45,492 nt of DNA from contig JAVBMW010000037.1 of NCBI GenBank assembly GCA_031551965.1, positions 1-45,492 of the forward strand, in the 5' to 3' direction. Both the position numbers and the translations under genes were made by a program. This document shows positions 8,038 to 15,349 of the stretch, one piece after another. This stretch comes from CALVGQ01 sp031551965 (GTDB lineage: Bacteria > Bacillota_I > Bacilli_A > Erysipelotrichales > Erysipelotrichaceae). The notes below the pieces were generated by a model, which was given only the letters and a program-made list of their open reading frames with translations, was not told where the DNA came from and did no database searches. Each line of letters begins with the position of its first letter. The stretch's first letter is position 1.

Positions 8038-8244
8038 ATGGCTAAAAAAGAGAAGAGATTCATTAAAGTTCATGAAGAAGGTAATGGTTTAAGTACAGCT
8101 ACACATATCTATGTGGACGCTAATACTGGAGTCAATTATTTATTTATGCAATCAGGCTACGCTGGTGGACTAACTCCTCTTCTTGATCGTGAAGGGAAAG
8201 TAGTTGTAACTCGCGTTCCACAAGACGAAGATAAGTATCTATAA
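8038..8244 (+). CDS. DUF6440-type small protein
   Basis: The protein has 68 residues. The segment HIYVDANTGVNYLF followed by GYAGGLTPLLD is the pattern I know from DUF6440 proteins, whose function is not established. It starts two bases after the SPFH stop codon, so it is translationally linked, and a strong terminator follows immediately. The predicted product is soluble and rich in strands. Confidence 0.75.
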   Translation: MAKKEKRFIKVHEEGNGLSTATHIYVDANTGVNYLFMQSGYAGGLTPLLDREGKVVVTRVPQDEDKYL

Positions 8245-8248
8245 CATC

Positions 8249-8275
8249 GAACTAGTGAAAGCTAGTTCTTTTTTT
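8249..8275 (+). terminator. Intrinsic terminator of the NfeD/SPFH operon
   Basis: GAACTAG pairs with CTAGTTC around a six-base loop and is followed by seven T. Confidence 0.85.
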
Positions 8276-8325
8276 ATTCTAAAACAATTATTACAACATA
8301 TGATGATGAAGAAGGATGATTTGAT

Positions 8326-8457
8326 ATGATATTTAAAAATTTTAATCGTTTACTCGAAAATATTTTACCTAATTTATTCGATATTCTATTAAAGAGTATC
8401 AGCACTCTATTCGCATTTAGTTTTGTATTATATTTATTCTGCCTATTTATAAGATAG
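8326..8457 (+). CDS. Possible small membrane peptide
   Basis: A 43-codon open frame begins with ATG nine bases after AAGGA (8312-8316). The product has an amphipathic N-terminal half (MIFKNFNRLLENILPNLFDI) and a hydrophobic C-terminal half (about residues 27-42), so one membrane segment is likely. It lies between the terminator of the SPFH operon and the convergent GntR gene, with no clear promoter of its own. It may be a real small membrane protein or a chance frame. Confidence 0.35.
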   Translation: MIFKNFNRLLENILPNLFDILLKSISTLFAFSFVLYLFCLFIR

Positions 8458-8459
8458 AA

Positions 8460-8484
8460 AAAGCTTATCAAAATGATAAGCTTT
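8460..8484 (-). terminator. Hairpin at the end of PTS operon 1
   Basis: AAAGCTTATC pairs perfectly with GATAAGCTTT around a five-base loop. The stem overlaps the stop codon of the GntR gene. The tail on the minus strand is only moderately T-rich. Confidence 0.65.
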
Positions 8485-9157
8485 ATAACGTAAATACTAT
8501 TTGTTTTGAATTTGGATTCACAAATGATTCAACAAAGGCATAAGTTTTGCCATCTTTAGTATAAAGTGTTGAATCAACTCTAATGATCGGAGTCCCAATG
8601 TTTACTTTCAATAAGTTTGCGAGTTCTGTCGGAACGATCATTGGAATGAAAGTTTGTTTACATGAAGCAATTTCAAAACTTGAACTATATGTTAGTAACA
8701 TGATGGGATCTCTCATCATTTTTTCATCAACGAGTCTTCGATTAATATAAATTTTATTAACACTTTCCGGTGTTACATCAACATAATTAATTCGTACAAT
8801 ACGGATGAAGTAATGATCTTCTGGGATTCCTAGGTGGTCACAAATAATTTTATCACCATTTTTAACATCAAAATAAATCACTCTAAATTCCGCTTCTACT
8901 CCAAATGGATTCGCAAAACTATCTGAAGTATTAACTTTGTGCAATTTTTGATCGGCTACAAAAGTCCCTAAATGATCCTTTCGATACAATAATCCATCAT
9001 CAACTAATTTTCTTATTGCCTTTCGAACAGTCATTCTACTTACATTTAGTTTATCAGCTAATTCTCTTTCAGAAAGTATTGGAGTATTCGCTGCTTGATT
9101 TTCAATTTCTTTTTTTAGGTGAAGCATTATTTTTTGATAAACAGGAGTATCTTCCAT
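8483..9157 (-). CDS. GntR/HutC-family transcriptional regulator
   Basis: A 224-residue repressor-type regulator. The N-terminal winged helix-turn-helix (about 5-70) has LSERELADKLNVSRMTVRKA and LYRKDHLGTFV, typical of GntR proteins. The remainder (about 85-224) is a UTRA effector domain of the HutC subfamily, with conserved blocks such as YFIRIVRINYVDVTP and the final VESFVNPNSKQIVF. The usual ligand for a regulator in such an operon is a phosphorylated sugar. It is the last gene of PTS operon 1 and probably controls that operon through the palindrome TGGTATATACCA at 13183-13194, a site of the kind bound by HutC/NagR-like repressors. AAGGAGG precedes the ATG. Confidence 0.9.
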   Translation of the reverse strand: MEDTPVYQKIMLHLKKEIENQAANTPILSERELADKLNVSRMTVRKAIRKLVDDGLLYRKDHLGTFVADQKLHKVNTSDSFANPFGVEAEFRVIYFDVKNGDKIICDHLGIPEDHYFIRIVRINYVDVTPESVNKIYINRRLVDEKMMRDPIMLLTYSSSFEIASCKQTFIPMIVPTELANLLKVNIGTPIIRVDSTLYTKDGKTYAFVESFVNPNSKQIVFTL

Positions 9158-9201
9158 ACTTTCCTCCTTTCTAGAGAATAAAGGAAAAGCTCTCGCTTTC
9201 C

Positions 9202-10290
9202 CTATTTAATTAATGCAAATGGTTTCCAAGGTTCAATGAATTCCATCAATATTTGTTCTTCTTCTGGAATTCTACCCACTAGGTTGATTCTTCCATCGTT
9301 TTCACGATCTTGTAGAATAATATGTAATTCCCCTTTGTACCTTCCATATCCATCATTTAATACCACTACATCTCCTCGATGCAATGTTGCTGGTGTTTTC
9401 CCAGCAGGGATTGAAGCATCCTTATATACGATTCTTGACATAGTACTTCTTGCCATGTACTCACTCATATCTCCACGGACAAAATGTGGGAAATCGAAGA
9501 TGATTTCTTTTTCTACATCACTAATATTTTCTTCTAATTCTATACGAATTGTAAGTTTTCCTGGATTCACTTCAGCTAAACGTCTTAGTTCTTCTTCAGT
9601 TGCAAAGCAGTTAGCGACAAGTACATCATCGACAACCCCTGTTGCATATAAATGTCTTGCCTGCAAATCCATCGGCAAACCACGATGCATTTCAAGTGTA
9701 CATAAACCTTCATCAATTGGCCATGGGCCAAATGTGTTACTATTACTACTTGAAACAAACGCAGCTACATTTAAATTCATATCCTTTAAACGTTTACTAC
9801 AATCATAAAATAGATTATATCCAAGTCCTGAATATTTCTGTGGATAGAAATTATGACAAGTGATCAATTTATCCTTATATGGTTTATAACTCAATATATT
9901 ATCAATGTAGCGAGTAGGTTGGCTTGCATTGATTTCAACTTTTAATCCTTCTTTATTAAGAGTCATGTGTGCTTCTTCTGCACCAGTAAATCCTTCATCT
10001 AATCGTATTCCATCAGCACACATTTCTTTGAAAACACTTAAATTATCATAAGTGATCCCAAGCTCTTTAAATACTGAAGGAGCTACATCAAAGATGACTT
10101 CAAAACCTTTATCATGAGCATAACTGTTTATTTCTCTAAATTGTTTCTTAATTGTTTCAACATCTTCTGTAACACTTAATAAACAAGTAAAAATACGGGT
10201 ATAACCATACTTAGCAGCCAAGTCAATGTATGCTTTATCTTTTTGAACTGTTGAATGTTCAGGATAAAGTGAAATTCCTCTTCTTGCCAT
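9202..10290 (-). CDS. MupG-like (DUF871) protein of PTS operon 1
   Basis: A 362-residue DUF871 protein. The N-terminal part (about 1-240) is a TIM-barrel domain with the family block CHNFYPQKYSG, then AAFVSSS, and TGVVDDVLVANCFATEEEL. The C-terminal part (about 245-362) is the small beta domain, with YKDASIPAG, RGDVVVLNDGYGRYKGELHI and a final hydrophobic segment. The characterised relative, MupG of Staphylococcus aureus, hydrolyses 6-phospho-MurNAc-containing disaccharides in the cytoplasm. No MurQ etherase is encoded nearby and the PTS here is of lactose type, so a related phospho-glycoside is as likely. It lies between the DUF3284 gene and gntR. Confidence 0.85.
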   Translation of the reverse strand: MARRGISLYPEHSTVQKDKAYIDLAAKYGYTRIFTCLLSVTEDVETIKKQFREINSYAHDKGFEVIFDVAPSVFKELGITYDNLSVFKEMCADGIRLDEGFTGAEEAHMTLNKEGLKVEINASQPTRYIDNILSYKPYKDKLITCHNFYPQKYSGLGYNLFYDCSKRLKDMNLNVAAFVSSSNSNTFGPWPIDEGLCTLEMHRGLPMDLQARHLYATGVVDDVLVANCFATEEELRRLAEVNPGKLTIRIELEENISDVEKEIIFDFPHFVRGDMSEYMARSTMSRIVYKDASIPAGKTPATLHRGDVVVLNDGYGRYKGELHIILQDRENDGRINLVGRIPEEEQILMEFIEPWKPFALIK

Positions 10291-10302
10291 TAGTTTTTCT
10301 CC

Positions 10303-10746
10303 TTATCTATTTTGTAAAATATATTTTTCAATCATTTTCAATTTTATTTTAACTGTTCGCTTAGCTCTTCCTCGATAAAACAACTCCATAAATTTTTGAT
10401 TGTATTTACGTGACTTAAATTCAGTTTCATATCCACGTAAATAAGTTACTTTCGTTTTATCGTTTTCAATAGTTTCAGCACTGTATTCTACTAAATAGGA
10501 TTCAGCATTTGTCGTTACTTCATAACGATAAACTTCGCCAAATTTATACTCTCTTACAAGTATTTCAACACCTTTATCTTTTTTTAGTTGTGTTGTAAAT
10601 GAGGTTGAATATTTCAATCCCTTTTCGATTTGATCAATCTTTAATTCTTTGTTTGTCGCTTGTTCATACTCTAAACAAAATGAATTCATAAGGGCATTGA
10701 AAAATTCTTCTTTCGTTACATTTAAATTTTCTACAACCTTGATCAT
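10303..10746 (-). CDS. DUF3284 protein
   Basis: A 147-residue soluble protein matching DUF3284, a family found in lactose/cellobiose PTS operons and structurally like lipid- or ligand-binding START-type folds. It opens with MIKVVENLNVTKEEFFNALM and has strand-rich segments through the middle (RYEVTTNAESYLVEYSAET). Its molecular role is unknown. The start ATG overlaps by one base the stop of the 58-aa membrane protein, so translation is coupled. Confidence 0.8.
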   Translation of the reverse strand: MIKVVENLNVTKEEFFNALMNSFCLEYEQATNKELKIDQIEKGLKYSTSFTTQLKKDKGVEILVREYKFGEVYRYEVTTNAESYLVEYSAETIENDKTKVTYLRGYETEFKSRKYNQKFMELFYRGRAKRTVKIKLKMIEKYILQNR

Positions 10747-10922
10747 TATTTTTTCCCCTTTTTAGTTTTTGAACTTTTTGCATTGCCTTTGCGATACATA
10801 GTGTATCCTCCTGCAATAAACACAAAACCACTAAGGATTCCAGCATATAAATTACCTACTTTTGGTGCCATCATAATCGTAAAAAAACCAAATGTTATTA
10901 CAAATAAACCCCATTCTCTCAT
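10746..10922 (-). CDS. Small two-segment membrane protein of PTS operon 1
   Basis: A 58-residue product starts at an ATG six bases after a perfect AGGAGG (10929-10934). It begins MREWGLFVITFGFFTIMMAP, has a second hydrophobic segment (NLYAGILSGFVFIAGGYTMY) and ends in a Lys-rich tail, so two membrane helices with a short basic cytoplasmic end are likely. The stop codon overlaps the DUF3284 start by one base (TAATG). The strong binding site and coupling argue that it is real. No family is recognised. Confidence 0.75.
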   Translation of the reverse strand: MREWGLFVITFGFFTIMMAPKVGNLYAGILSGFVFIAGGYTMYRKGNAKSSKTKKGKK

Positions 10923-10932
10923 AAGATTCCTC

Positions 10933-11148
10933 CTATTTTGTTACACTGAAATAAAGATTTCTCCCAATTTCATCTGATTTAATGATTTTTTTAGCGATAG
11001 CTACCGCTAAATCCAAATCTTCTGTATCTACTGAAAATAATAATTTAAGTCCAGCTTTGCTTTCTAATTTAAATTTTACTTCTTCACTGCTATTTTCTAA
11101 CAAACCAATAATACGATCTTGTTGCGTTGGCATATTAACGGTAATCAT
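10933..11148 (-). CDS. Small PTS-operon protein of unknown function
   Basis: The product has 71 residues and is soluble, with a mixed alpha/beta pattern: MITVNMPTQQDRIIGLLENS, then a strand-like KFKLESKAGLKLLFSV, an alpha helix (DLAVAIAKKIIKSD) and a final strand (NLYFSVTK). AGGAGA precedes the ATG, and it sits 11 bases downstream of the IIA gene. It has no PTS phosphorylation motif. Its position suggests an accessory part of the same transport system, but no function is known to me. Confidence 0.75.
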   Translation of the reverse strand: MITVNMPTQQDRIIGLLENSSEEVKFKLESKAGLKLLFSVDTEDLDLAVAIAKKIIKSDEIGRNLYFSVTK

Positions 11149-11159
11149 AAAAATTTCTC

Positions 11160-11474
11160 CTATTTATTGTTTAATCCTTTATAAAGATCAATAAATTCTT
11201 GTGCTAAAATTTTAAATGTTTCTGCACTCATCAATTGGTCTTCTGCATGAGTTAATAAAAGTGTCATTGAAACTGGATTTCCGCTTGCTTCTTCTTGAAC
11301 TAAACCAGCATGAGCATGATGTCCTTCTAAAAAGAATTGGTTTCCTTCTTCCATTGATTTTTCTGCTGCTTCAAAGTCACCTTTTTTTGCGAGTTGCATT
11401 GCTTCGATGTACATAGAACGTGCTGTTCCTACTGCTGCGATAATGTTAAAACTTGCTAATTCTAAACCTTCCAT
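11160..11474 (-). CDS. PTS lactose/cellobiose-family IIA component
   Basis: A 104-residue IIA that accepts phosphate from HPr and passes it to IIB. The three-helix pattern is typical; the His cluster GHHAHAGLVQEEA (His52, 53, 55) contains the phosphorylated residue, and LLLTHAEDQLMSAETFKILA is the conserved C-terminal helix. The start at 11474 is chosen because GGAGG lies five bases upstream; that GGAGG overlaps the alternative ATG at 11486. A strong hairpin separates it from the IIC gene. It is the only IIA in the window and could serve both PTS operons. Confidence 0.92.
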   Translation of the reverse strand: MEGLELASFNIIAAVGTARSMYIEAMQLAKKGDFEAAEKSMEEGNQFFLEGHHAHAGLVQEEASGNPVSMTLLLTHAEDQLMSAETFKILAQEFIDLYKGLNNK

Positions 11475-11497
11475 AATAACCTCCATAGTATTTTTTT

Positions 11498-11527
11498 AAA
11501 AAGGAAGAGGAATAATTCCTCTTCCTT
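11498..11527 (-). terminator. Strong hairpin between IIC and IIA
   Basis: AAGGAAGAGGAA pairs perfectly with TTCCTCTTCCTT (12 bp, three-base loop), followed on the minus strand by TTT and then a run of A. It can act as a partial terminator or as an mRNA-stabilising stem inside the operon. Confidence 0.7.
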
Positions 11528-11560
11528 CTATAATAACACATTAATAATGGTTTTTATTAA

Positions 11561-12835
11561 TTAATCTTTTGCAGAGCTTGCGATTTTAACGAATACTCCC
11601 CAGATTAATACTGATACTACTAAGCAAACTGCTGCAGTAATTGTAGCACCGATGTTACCACCTGTTGCAAGGAATGCAGACAATACTGGTGGAGTGATCC
11701 AAGGTACACCAACGAATGCGCGTCCTGCAAAACCAACAGATGTTGCAAGGTATCCGATAACTGCACAGATTGGAGATACTAGTAGATAAGGAATCATATA
11801 GATACTATTCAATACAAGTGGTAATCCAAATGCAACTGGTTCGTTGATGTTGAAGATACCCATTGGTAATGAAAGTTTTGCGATAGCTTTTTCATCTTCT
11901 TTTTTAGATAGTAAGAAGATAGCGATTAATAGACCGATAGTTAACCCTGATCCACCCATCCAAGCATAGATATCAAATGATACACGAGTCCACAAATAAG
12001 GCATAGCTTGTCCAACTTCATGAGCTGCTAAGTTAGCATTTGTAGCTGTTACGAAGATACCATCTAGTACTGGTGCAAATACGTTTGGTCCGTGTAATCC
12101 AAAGAACCAGAAGATTTGAACGAATAAGCAAATGATAATAATTGCAGGTAAACCTTGTGATAAAGCCAAGAATGGCATTTGGATATATTGTAATACTAGT
12201 GAGTTAATTGATGCCCCACCAGCGAATGTAGCAACTAGGTAAGCAATTAATGCAACTACATAGATAGCAACTGTTCCTGGAATGATTGCTTCGAATGCAC
12301 GAGAAACTGCAGGAGGCACTTCATCAGGTAATTTGATTGTAACTTTTTTGATCATTAATTTTGAGTAAATCATTGTAGCAACAAGTCCTACGATCAACGC
12401 AGTGAATAACCCTGTAGCTTGAGTGTATGACCAGTGGAAATAACCCCAACCAGCACCTTCATAAGCTTGAGGAATAGTAGTGATTAGAGCAGCGAAAGCA
12501 ACAAGCCCACCACCTAAAGCATCTACACCGTAACCTTTAGCTAAGTTGTAACCAAATGAGAATACGAATGCTAATGATAGAATAGCAATTGTTCCCCACC
12601 ATACGTTACCGTTAACACTAATAACTGGAGCAAAGATTTCTGGAATCGCTGTCCATCCCAAGTTCCCAGGGATGTCACGGAAGAATACATTTAATAGAAC
12701 TGCGATTGATCCTGCCATAGTGACTGGCATAATGCTAATGAATCCATCACGAATTGCAACTAAATGACGTTGAGAAGCAAATTTAGCAGCTACTGGTACG
12801 AAATTTTGCTCCATCCAATTTTGAAAATTTTTCAT
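11561..12835 (-). CDS. PTS lactose/cellobiose-family IIC permease
   Basis: A 424-residue membrane permease that translocates and phosphorylates a beta-disaccharide-type sugar. About ten hydrophobic segments are visible. Family signatures include FNINEPVAFGLPLVLNSIYM (about 327-346), the GLHGPNVFAPVLDGIF segment and PDEVPPAVSRAFEAIIPG. It receives phosphate through the IIB encoded just upstream. It is second in the operon and is followed by a strong hairpin before IIA. AAGGGG precedes the ATG. The sugar specificity cannot be read from the sequence; the linked MupG-like gene hints at an aminosugar or cell-wall disaccharide. Confidence 0.93.
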   Translation of the reverse strand: MKNFQNWMEQNFVPVAAKFASQRHLVAIRDGFISIMPVTMAGSIAVLLNVFFRDIPGNLGWTAIPEIFAPVISVNGNVWWGTIAILSLAFVFSFGYNLAKGYGVDALGGGLVAFAALITTIPQAYEGAGWGYFHWSYTQATGLFTALIVGLVATMIYSKLMIKKVTIKLPDEVPPAVSRAFEAIIPGTVAIYVVALIAYLVATFAGGASINSLVLQYIQMPFLALSQGLPAIIIICLFVQIFWFFGLHGPNVFAPVLDGIFVTATNANLAAHEVGQAMPYLWTRVSFDIYAWMGGSGLTIGLLIAIFLLSKKEDEKAIAKLSLPMGIFNINEPVAFGLPLVLNSIYMIPYLLVSPICAVIGYLATSVGFAGRAFVGVPWITPPVLSAFLATGGNIGATITAAVCLVVSVLIWGVFVKIASSAKD

Positions 12836-12868
12836 TTGAAATTTTCCCCTTTCAATTTTATAAAGACA

Positions 12869-13165
12869 TTAGCCTAAAAGAGCTAACGCGTCTTCCAAGA
12901 TTTTTTCGCCGTTCATACGTCCGTAGTCGGCCATGTTCATAACCATTACTGGTTTGTCGCCTGCAACTGCTTTTGTTTTATCTAACATAAAGCGAACTTG
13001 TGGGCCCAACAAGATGACATCAGCTTTTGCAATGTTATCGCGAGACTCTCCATCTCCTACTGCCCAAATGTTTGCATCGATCCCTTTTGCTTCAGCACTT
13101 GCTTGCATTTTTTTTACCATCATACTTGTTGACATACCTGCCGAACAAATCAATAGAATATTCAT
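12869..13165 (-). CDS. PTS lactose/cellobiose-family IIB component
   Basis: A 98-residue cytoplasmic IIB. The P-loop CSAGMSTS contains the phosphorylated Cys7, and the conserved ADVILLGPQVRFML follows in the middle. It takes phosphate from IIA and transfers it to the incoming sugar on IIC. It is the first gene of PTS operon 1, with AAGGAG nine bases before the ATG, and lies directly downstream of a well-formed promoter with operator and cre site. Confidence 0.95.
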   Translation of the reverse strand: MNILLICSAGMSTSMMVKKMQASAEAKGIDANIWAVGDGESRDNIAKADVILLGPQVRFMLDKTKAVAGDKPVMVMNMADYGRMNGEKILEDALALLG

Positions 13166-13182
13166 ATATTACATCTCCTTCG

Positions 13183-13194
13183 TGGTATATACCA
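13183..13194. promoter_or_regulatory. Palindromic operator, probable GntR/HutC site
   Basis: TGGTATATACCA is a perfect 12-bp palindrome starting three bases after the -10, over the expected transcription start of PTS operon 1. Known HutC/NagR-type sites have the same TGGT...ACCA form, and a HutC-type gene ends this operon. Confidence 0.65.
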
Positions 13195-13196
13195 TA

Positions 13197-13225
13197 TTTA
13201 TAGCCTATAATTATTTTTTTTGCAA
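13197..13225 (-). promoter_or_regulatory. Sigma-A promoter of PTS operon 1
   Basis: On the minus strand TTGCAA (13220-13225) and TATAAA (13197-13202) are exactly 17 bp apart. Confidence 0.7.
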
Positions 13226-13234
13226 GCGTTTTCT
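13220..13234. promoter_or_regulatory. CcpA cre site over the -35 of PTS operon 1
   Basis: The 15 bases TTGCAAGCGTTTTCT fit the cre consensus WTGNAANCGNWNNCW at every position. The site covers the -35, where CcpA would repress. Confidence 0.65.
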
Positions 13235-13290
13235 TAAAACTTTTTTTTGTAAAAATTAATATTTTGAATTACCTATACAACTGGTAACCA

Positions 13291-13318
13291 AAAAAACGCT
13301 TTATTTAAAGCGTTTTTT
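13291..13318 (-). terminator. Terminator of the pfkB-ABC-two-component operon
   Basis: AAAAAACGCTTT pairs with AAAGCGTTTTTT around ATTT. The T-rich arm works in either direction; it lies 47 bases past the histidine kinase stop. Confidence 0.75.
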
Positions 13319-13364
13319 GTACTTTCAATGCATCATTTTTTCAATTATGAAATTTCTATCACAA

Positions 13365-14681
13365 TTACTTTATTTTACTGATCCTAAATAAAACTCCATC
13401 TTCAAGATTTTCAGCACTTACTCGATAATTGTACGTGGTACACACGCGGTATACTATCGATAAACCTAATCCAAACTTCCCATCCGTTCCTTTTTCATAA
13501 GGTCGGAATAATTTTTCTTGACGATCTTTTGATAAAAGCGGTCCATCATTGGATATTTCTAGTTCATCTTCGTTGAGTGTAATCACCACTTCATTTTTCG
13601 CATAACGAATCGCATTATCCAATAAATTTTCAACAACTATACGCCATGGTTCTTCTTCTCCATGAAAGCTAACCGGATTCAAAAAAGTAATAATGTTGAC
13701 ATTTTCCTTTAAAACCTTCATCGACAATATGACTTTATTAATTACTTCTACCATATCTAAGTTATTGCCTTCTTCTGCGATATCACTAAGATATCCCATT
13801 TTATTAAGCATAATTAAACTATATACTTTTTTCTCTAAACGATCTGCATGTTCAACTATAACGTCAACACTCTTCTCCAATGTTTCATATGGATATATGC
13901 CATCTTTAATACTTTCAGCATACGATTTGATAGTTGCGATTGGAGTTTTCAAATCATGGGAAATATTTTGAATCATTTCTTCTTTGATTTGTTCTTGACG
14001 ATGAATTTCATCACTCATTGCGACAAGTGCATCCGCCACTTCACCGATTTCATCTCTTCGGTGTACATGTAGTTCTCCCTTTTCGCCTTTACGAACTTTT
14101 TCAATATAGGAACGAATTTGATTAAGCGGATGAATCAGCGACCCTACCCACACCATAAGTATCACAAACAAAATACCAACAACAAGTCCATTAATATTTG
14201 TAACACTATTCAATAATTGAGTTCTAAATTGAGTTCGATAAGTTTCAGACATCATCGATACCAACAAAGTATTTTCATCTAAATTTTTAATTGAATATAA
14301 TAGTCTATCTTTCCCTTTGAAAAACACAAAATCCTGATAGGCTGTTTTACTTTTCTCGATAGCATCAGTTACAACATTTTCAATTACTTCTTGATCCAAA
14401 GAAGTACCACTATTGGAGTAATAACTCGTCCTTAAATCGACAACAGCGCTTGTCACTAAACCATCAGAGAAACTCTGCCATTCCCCATTTTCATAAATAT
14501 GGGAGACTGTCTCTTGTGATCTATGTAAAATACCATACATTTCTTTATCTACGAAATTATTGATTGTCTCTGATAAATACACAAAGAAAAACAAAGTAAA
14601 AACAGTTACTGAAACAAATATAATTGTCAGAAGTTGTTGTGAAAGATTCAACTCTTGAATCCATAATCGTAAGCGTTTCAT
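13365..14681 (-). CDS. Sensor histidine kinase
   Basis: A 438-residue membrane histidine kinase. TM1 (about 17-35) and TM2 (about 164-184) flank an extracytoplasmic sensor domain of about 130 residues. A HAMP linker (about 186-238) leads to the H-box NISHDLKTPIATIKSY with phospho-His242. Then come the N-box ENLLDNAIRYAKN, a short G1-like segment SNDGP and the G2 block GKFGLGLSIVYRV. The ATG at 14681 overlaps the TGA of the response regulator by one base; a TTG one codon upstream is the alternative. It would phosphorylate that regulator. The signal is unknown, although it shares an operon with a sugar kinase and an ABC ATPase. Confidence 0.93.
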   Translation of the reverse strand: MKRLRLWIQELNLSQQLLTIIFVSVTVFTLFFFVYLSETINNFVDKEMYGILHRSQETVSHIYENGEWQSFSDGLVTSAVVDLRTSYYSNSGTSLDQEVIENVVTDAIEKSKTAYQDFVFFKGKDRLLYSIKNLDENTLLVSMMSETYRTQFRTQLLNSVTNINGLVVGILFVILMVWVGSLIHPLNQIRSYIEKVRKGEKGELHVHRRDEIGEVADALVAMSDEIHRQEQIKEEMIQNISHDLKTPIATIKSYAESIKDGIYPYETLEKSVDVIVEHADRLEKKVYSLIMLNKMGYLSDIAEEGNNLDMVEVINKVILSMKVLKENVNIITFLNPVSFHGEEEPWRIVVENLLDNAIRYAKNEVVITLNEDELEISNDGPLLSKDRQEKLFRPYEKGTDGKFGLGLSIVYRVCTTYNYRVSAENLEDGVLFRISKIK

Positions 14682-15340
14682 CAACCTAAACGATATCCAA
14701 ATCCATAAATCGTATGTATATTTAGATTTGGCATTTTCTTTCTAAGACGACGCAAAGTATCATCTACAACGCGATCTGAACCAAAATAATTAACATCCCA
14801 AACTCTCTCAAGAATTTGTTCACGTAAAAATGCTGTTCCTTTGTTTTTCACAAACAACATTAATAAATCAAATTCTTTTGTCGTTAACTCAACTTGTTCA
14901 CCTTCATCAAATACTATTCTTTGACTCTCATCAATTTCATATCCATCCACAATTTGTCTTGGTGTATCATCGCGATAAGTTCTTTTCATAATATTATTGA
15001 CACGTAAAACCAGTTCTTTTGGTGAAAAAGGTTTTGTAATATAATCATCACTTCCCTTTTCTAATCCAATGATCCGGTCAAATTCTTTATCTCTTGCAGA
15101 CATAAAAATTACTGGGACATTGGGTGATCTCATACGAATTTCTTCAATCAAATCAAATCCACTCTTATCATCTAACATAATGTCTAGTATCCAACAGTGA
15201 ATATCTTCATCAGAGGTATGTACATTCGCTTCATCAAAAGTAAGATATGATCTCACTTCATAACCTTCCTTTTCCAAATACCTTTTTACTAATTCGTTAA
15301 GATCTTTTTCATCTTCTACTACACATACTACTTTTTTCAT
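14681..15340 (-). CDS. OmpR/PhoB-family response regulator
   Basis: A 219-residue DNA-binding regulator. In the receiver domain (about 3-115) the acidic pocket E9/D10, phospho-acceptor D53 (WILDIMLD), MSARD and K103 (TKPF) are all present. The C-terminal winged helix (about 125-219) ends in the expected IHTIYGFGYRLG. It starts nine bases after the ABC ATPase gene with AGGAGG and is translationally coupled to the kinase. WalR is unlikely because the gene is distant from walJ and in a different operon. Confidence 0.94.
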   Translation of the reverse strand: MKKVVCVVEDEKDLNELVKRYLEKEGYEVRSYLTFDEANVHTSDEDIHCWILDIMLDDKSGFDLIEEIRMRSPNVPVIFMSARDKEFDRIIGLEKGSDDYITKPFSPKELVLRVNNIMKRTYRDDTPRQIVDGYEIDESQRIVFDEGEQVELTTKEFDLLMLFVKNKGTAFLREQILERVWDVNYFGSDRVVDDTLRRLRKKMPNLNIHTIYGFGYRLG

Positions 15341-15349
15341 AGAAACCTC

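Noticed and set aside
9236..9808. Plus-strand open frame of 190 codons
   Set aside because: It lies wholly antisense to the DUF871 gene, whose family motifs are clear.
13365..15340. Two-component pair as WalRK
   Set aside because: It is far from walJ, follows a sugar kinase and an ABC ATPase, and the kinase has no PAS domain as WalK would.
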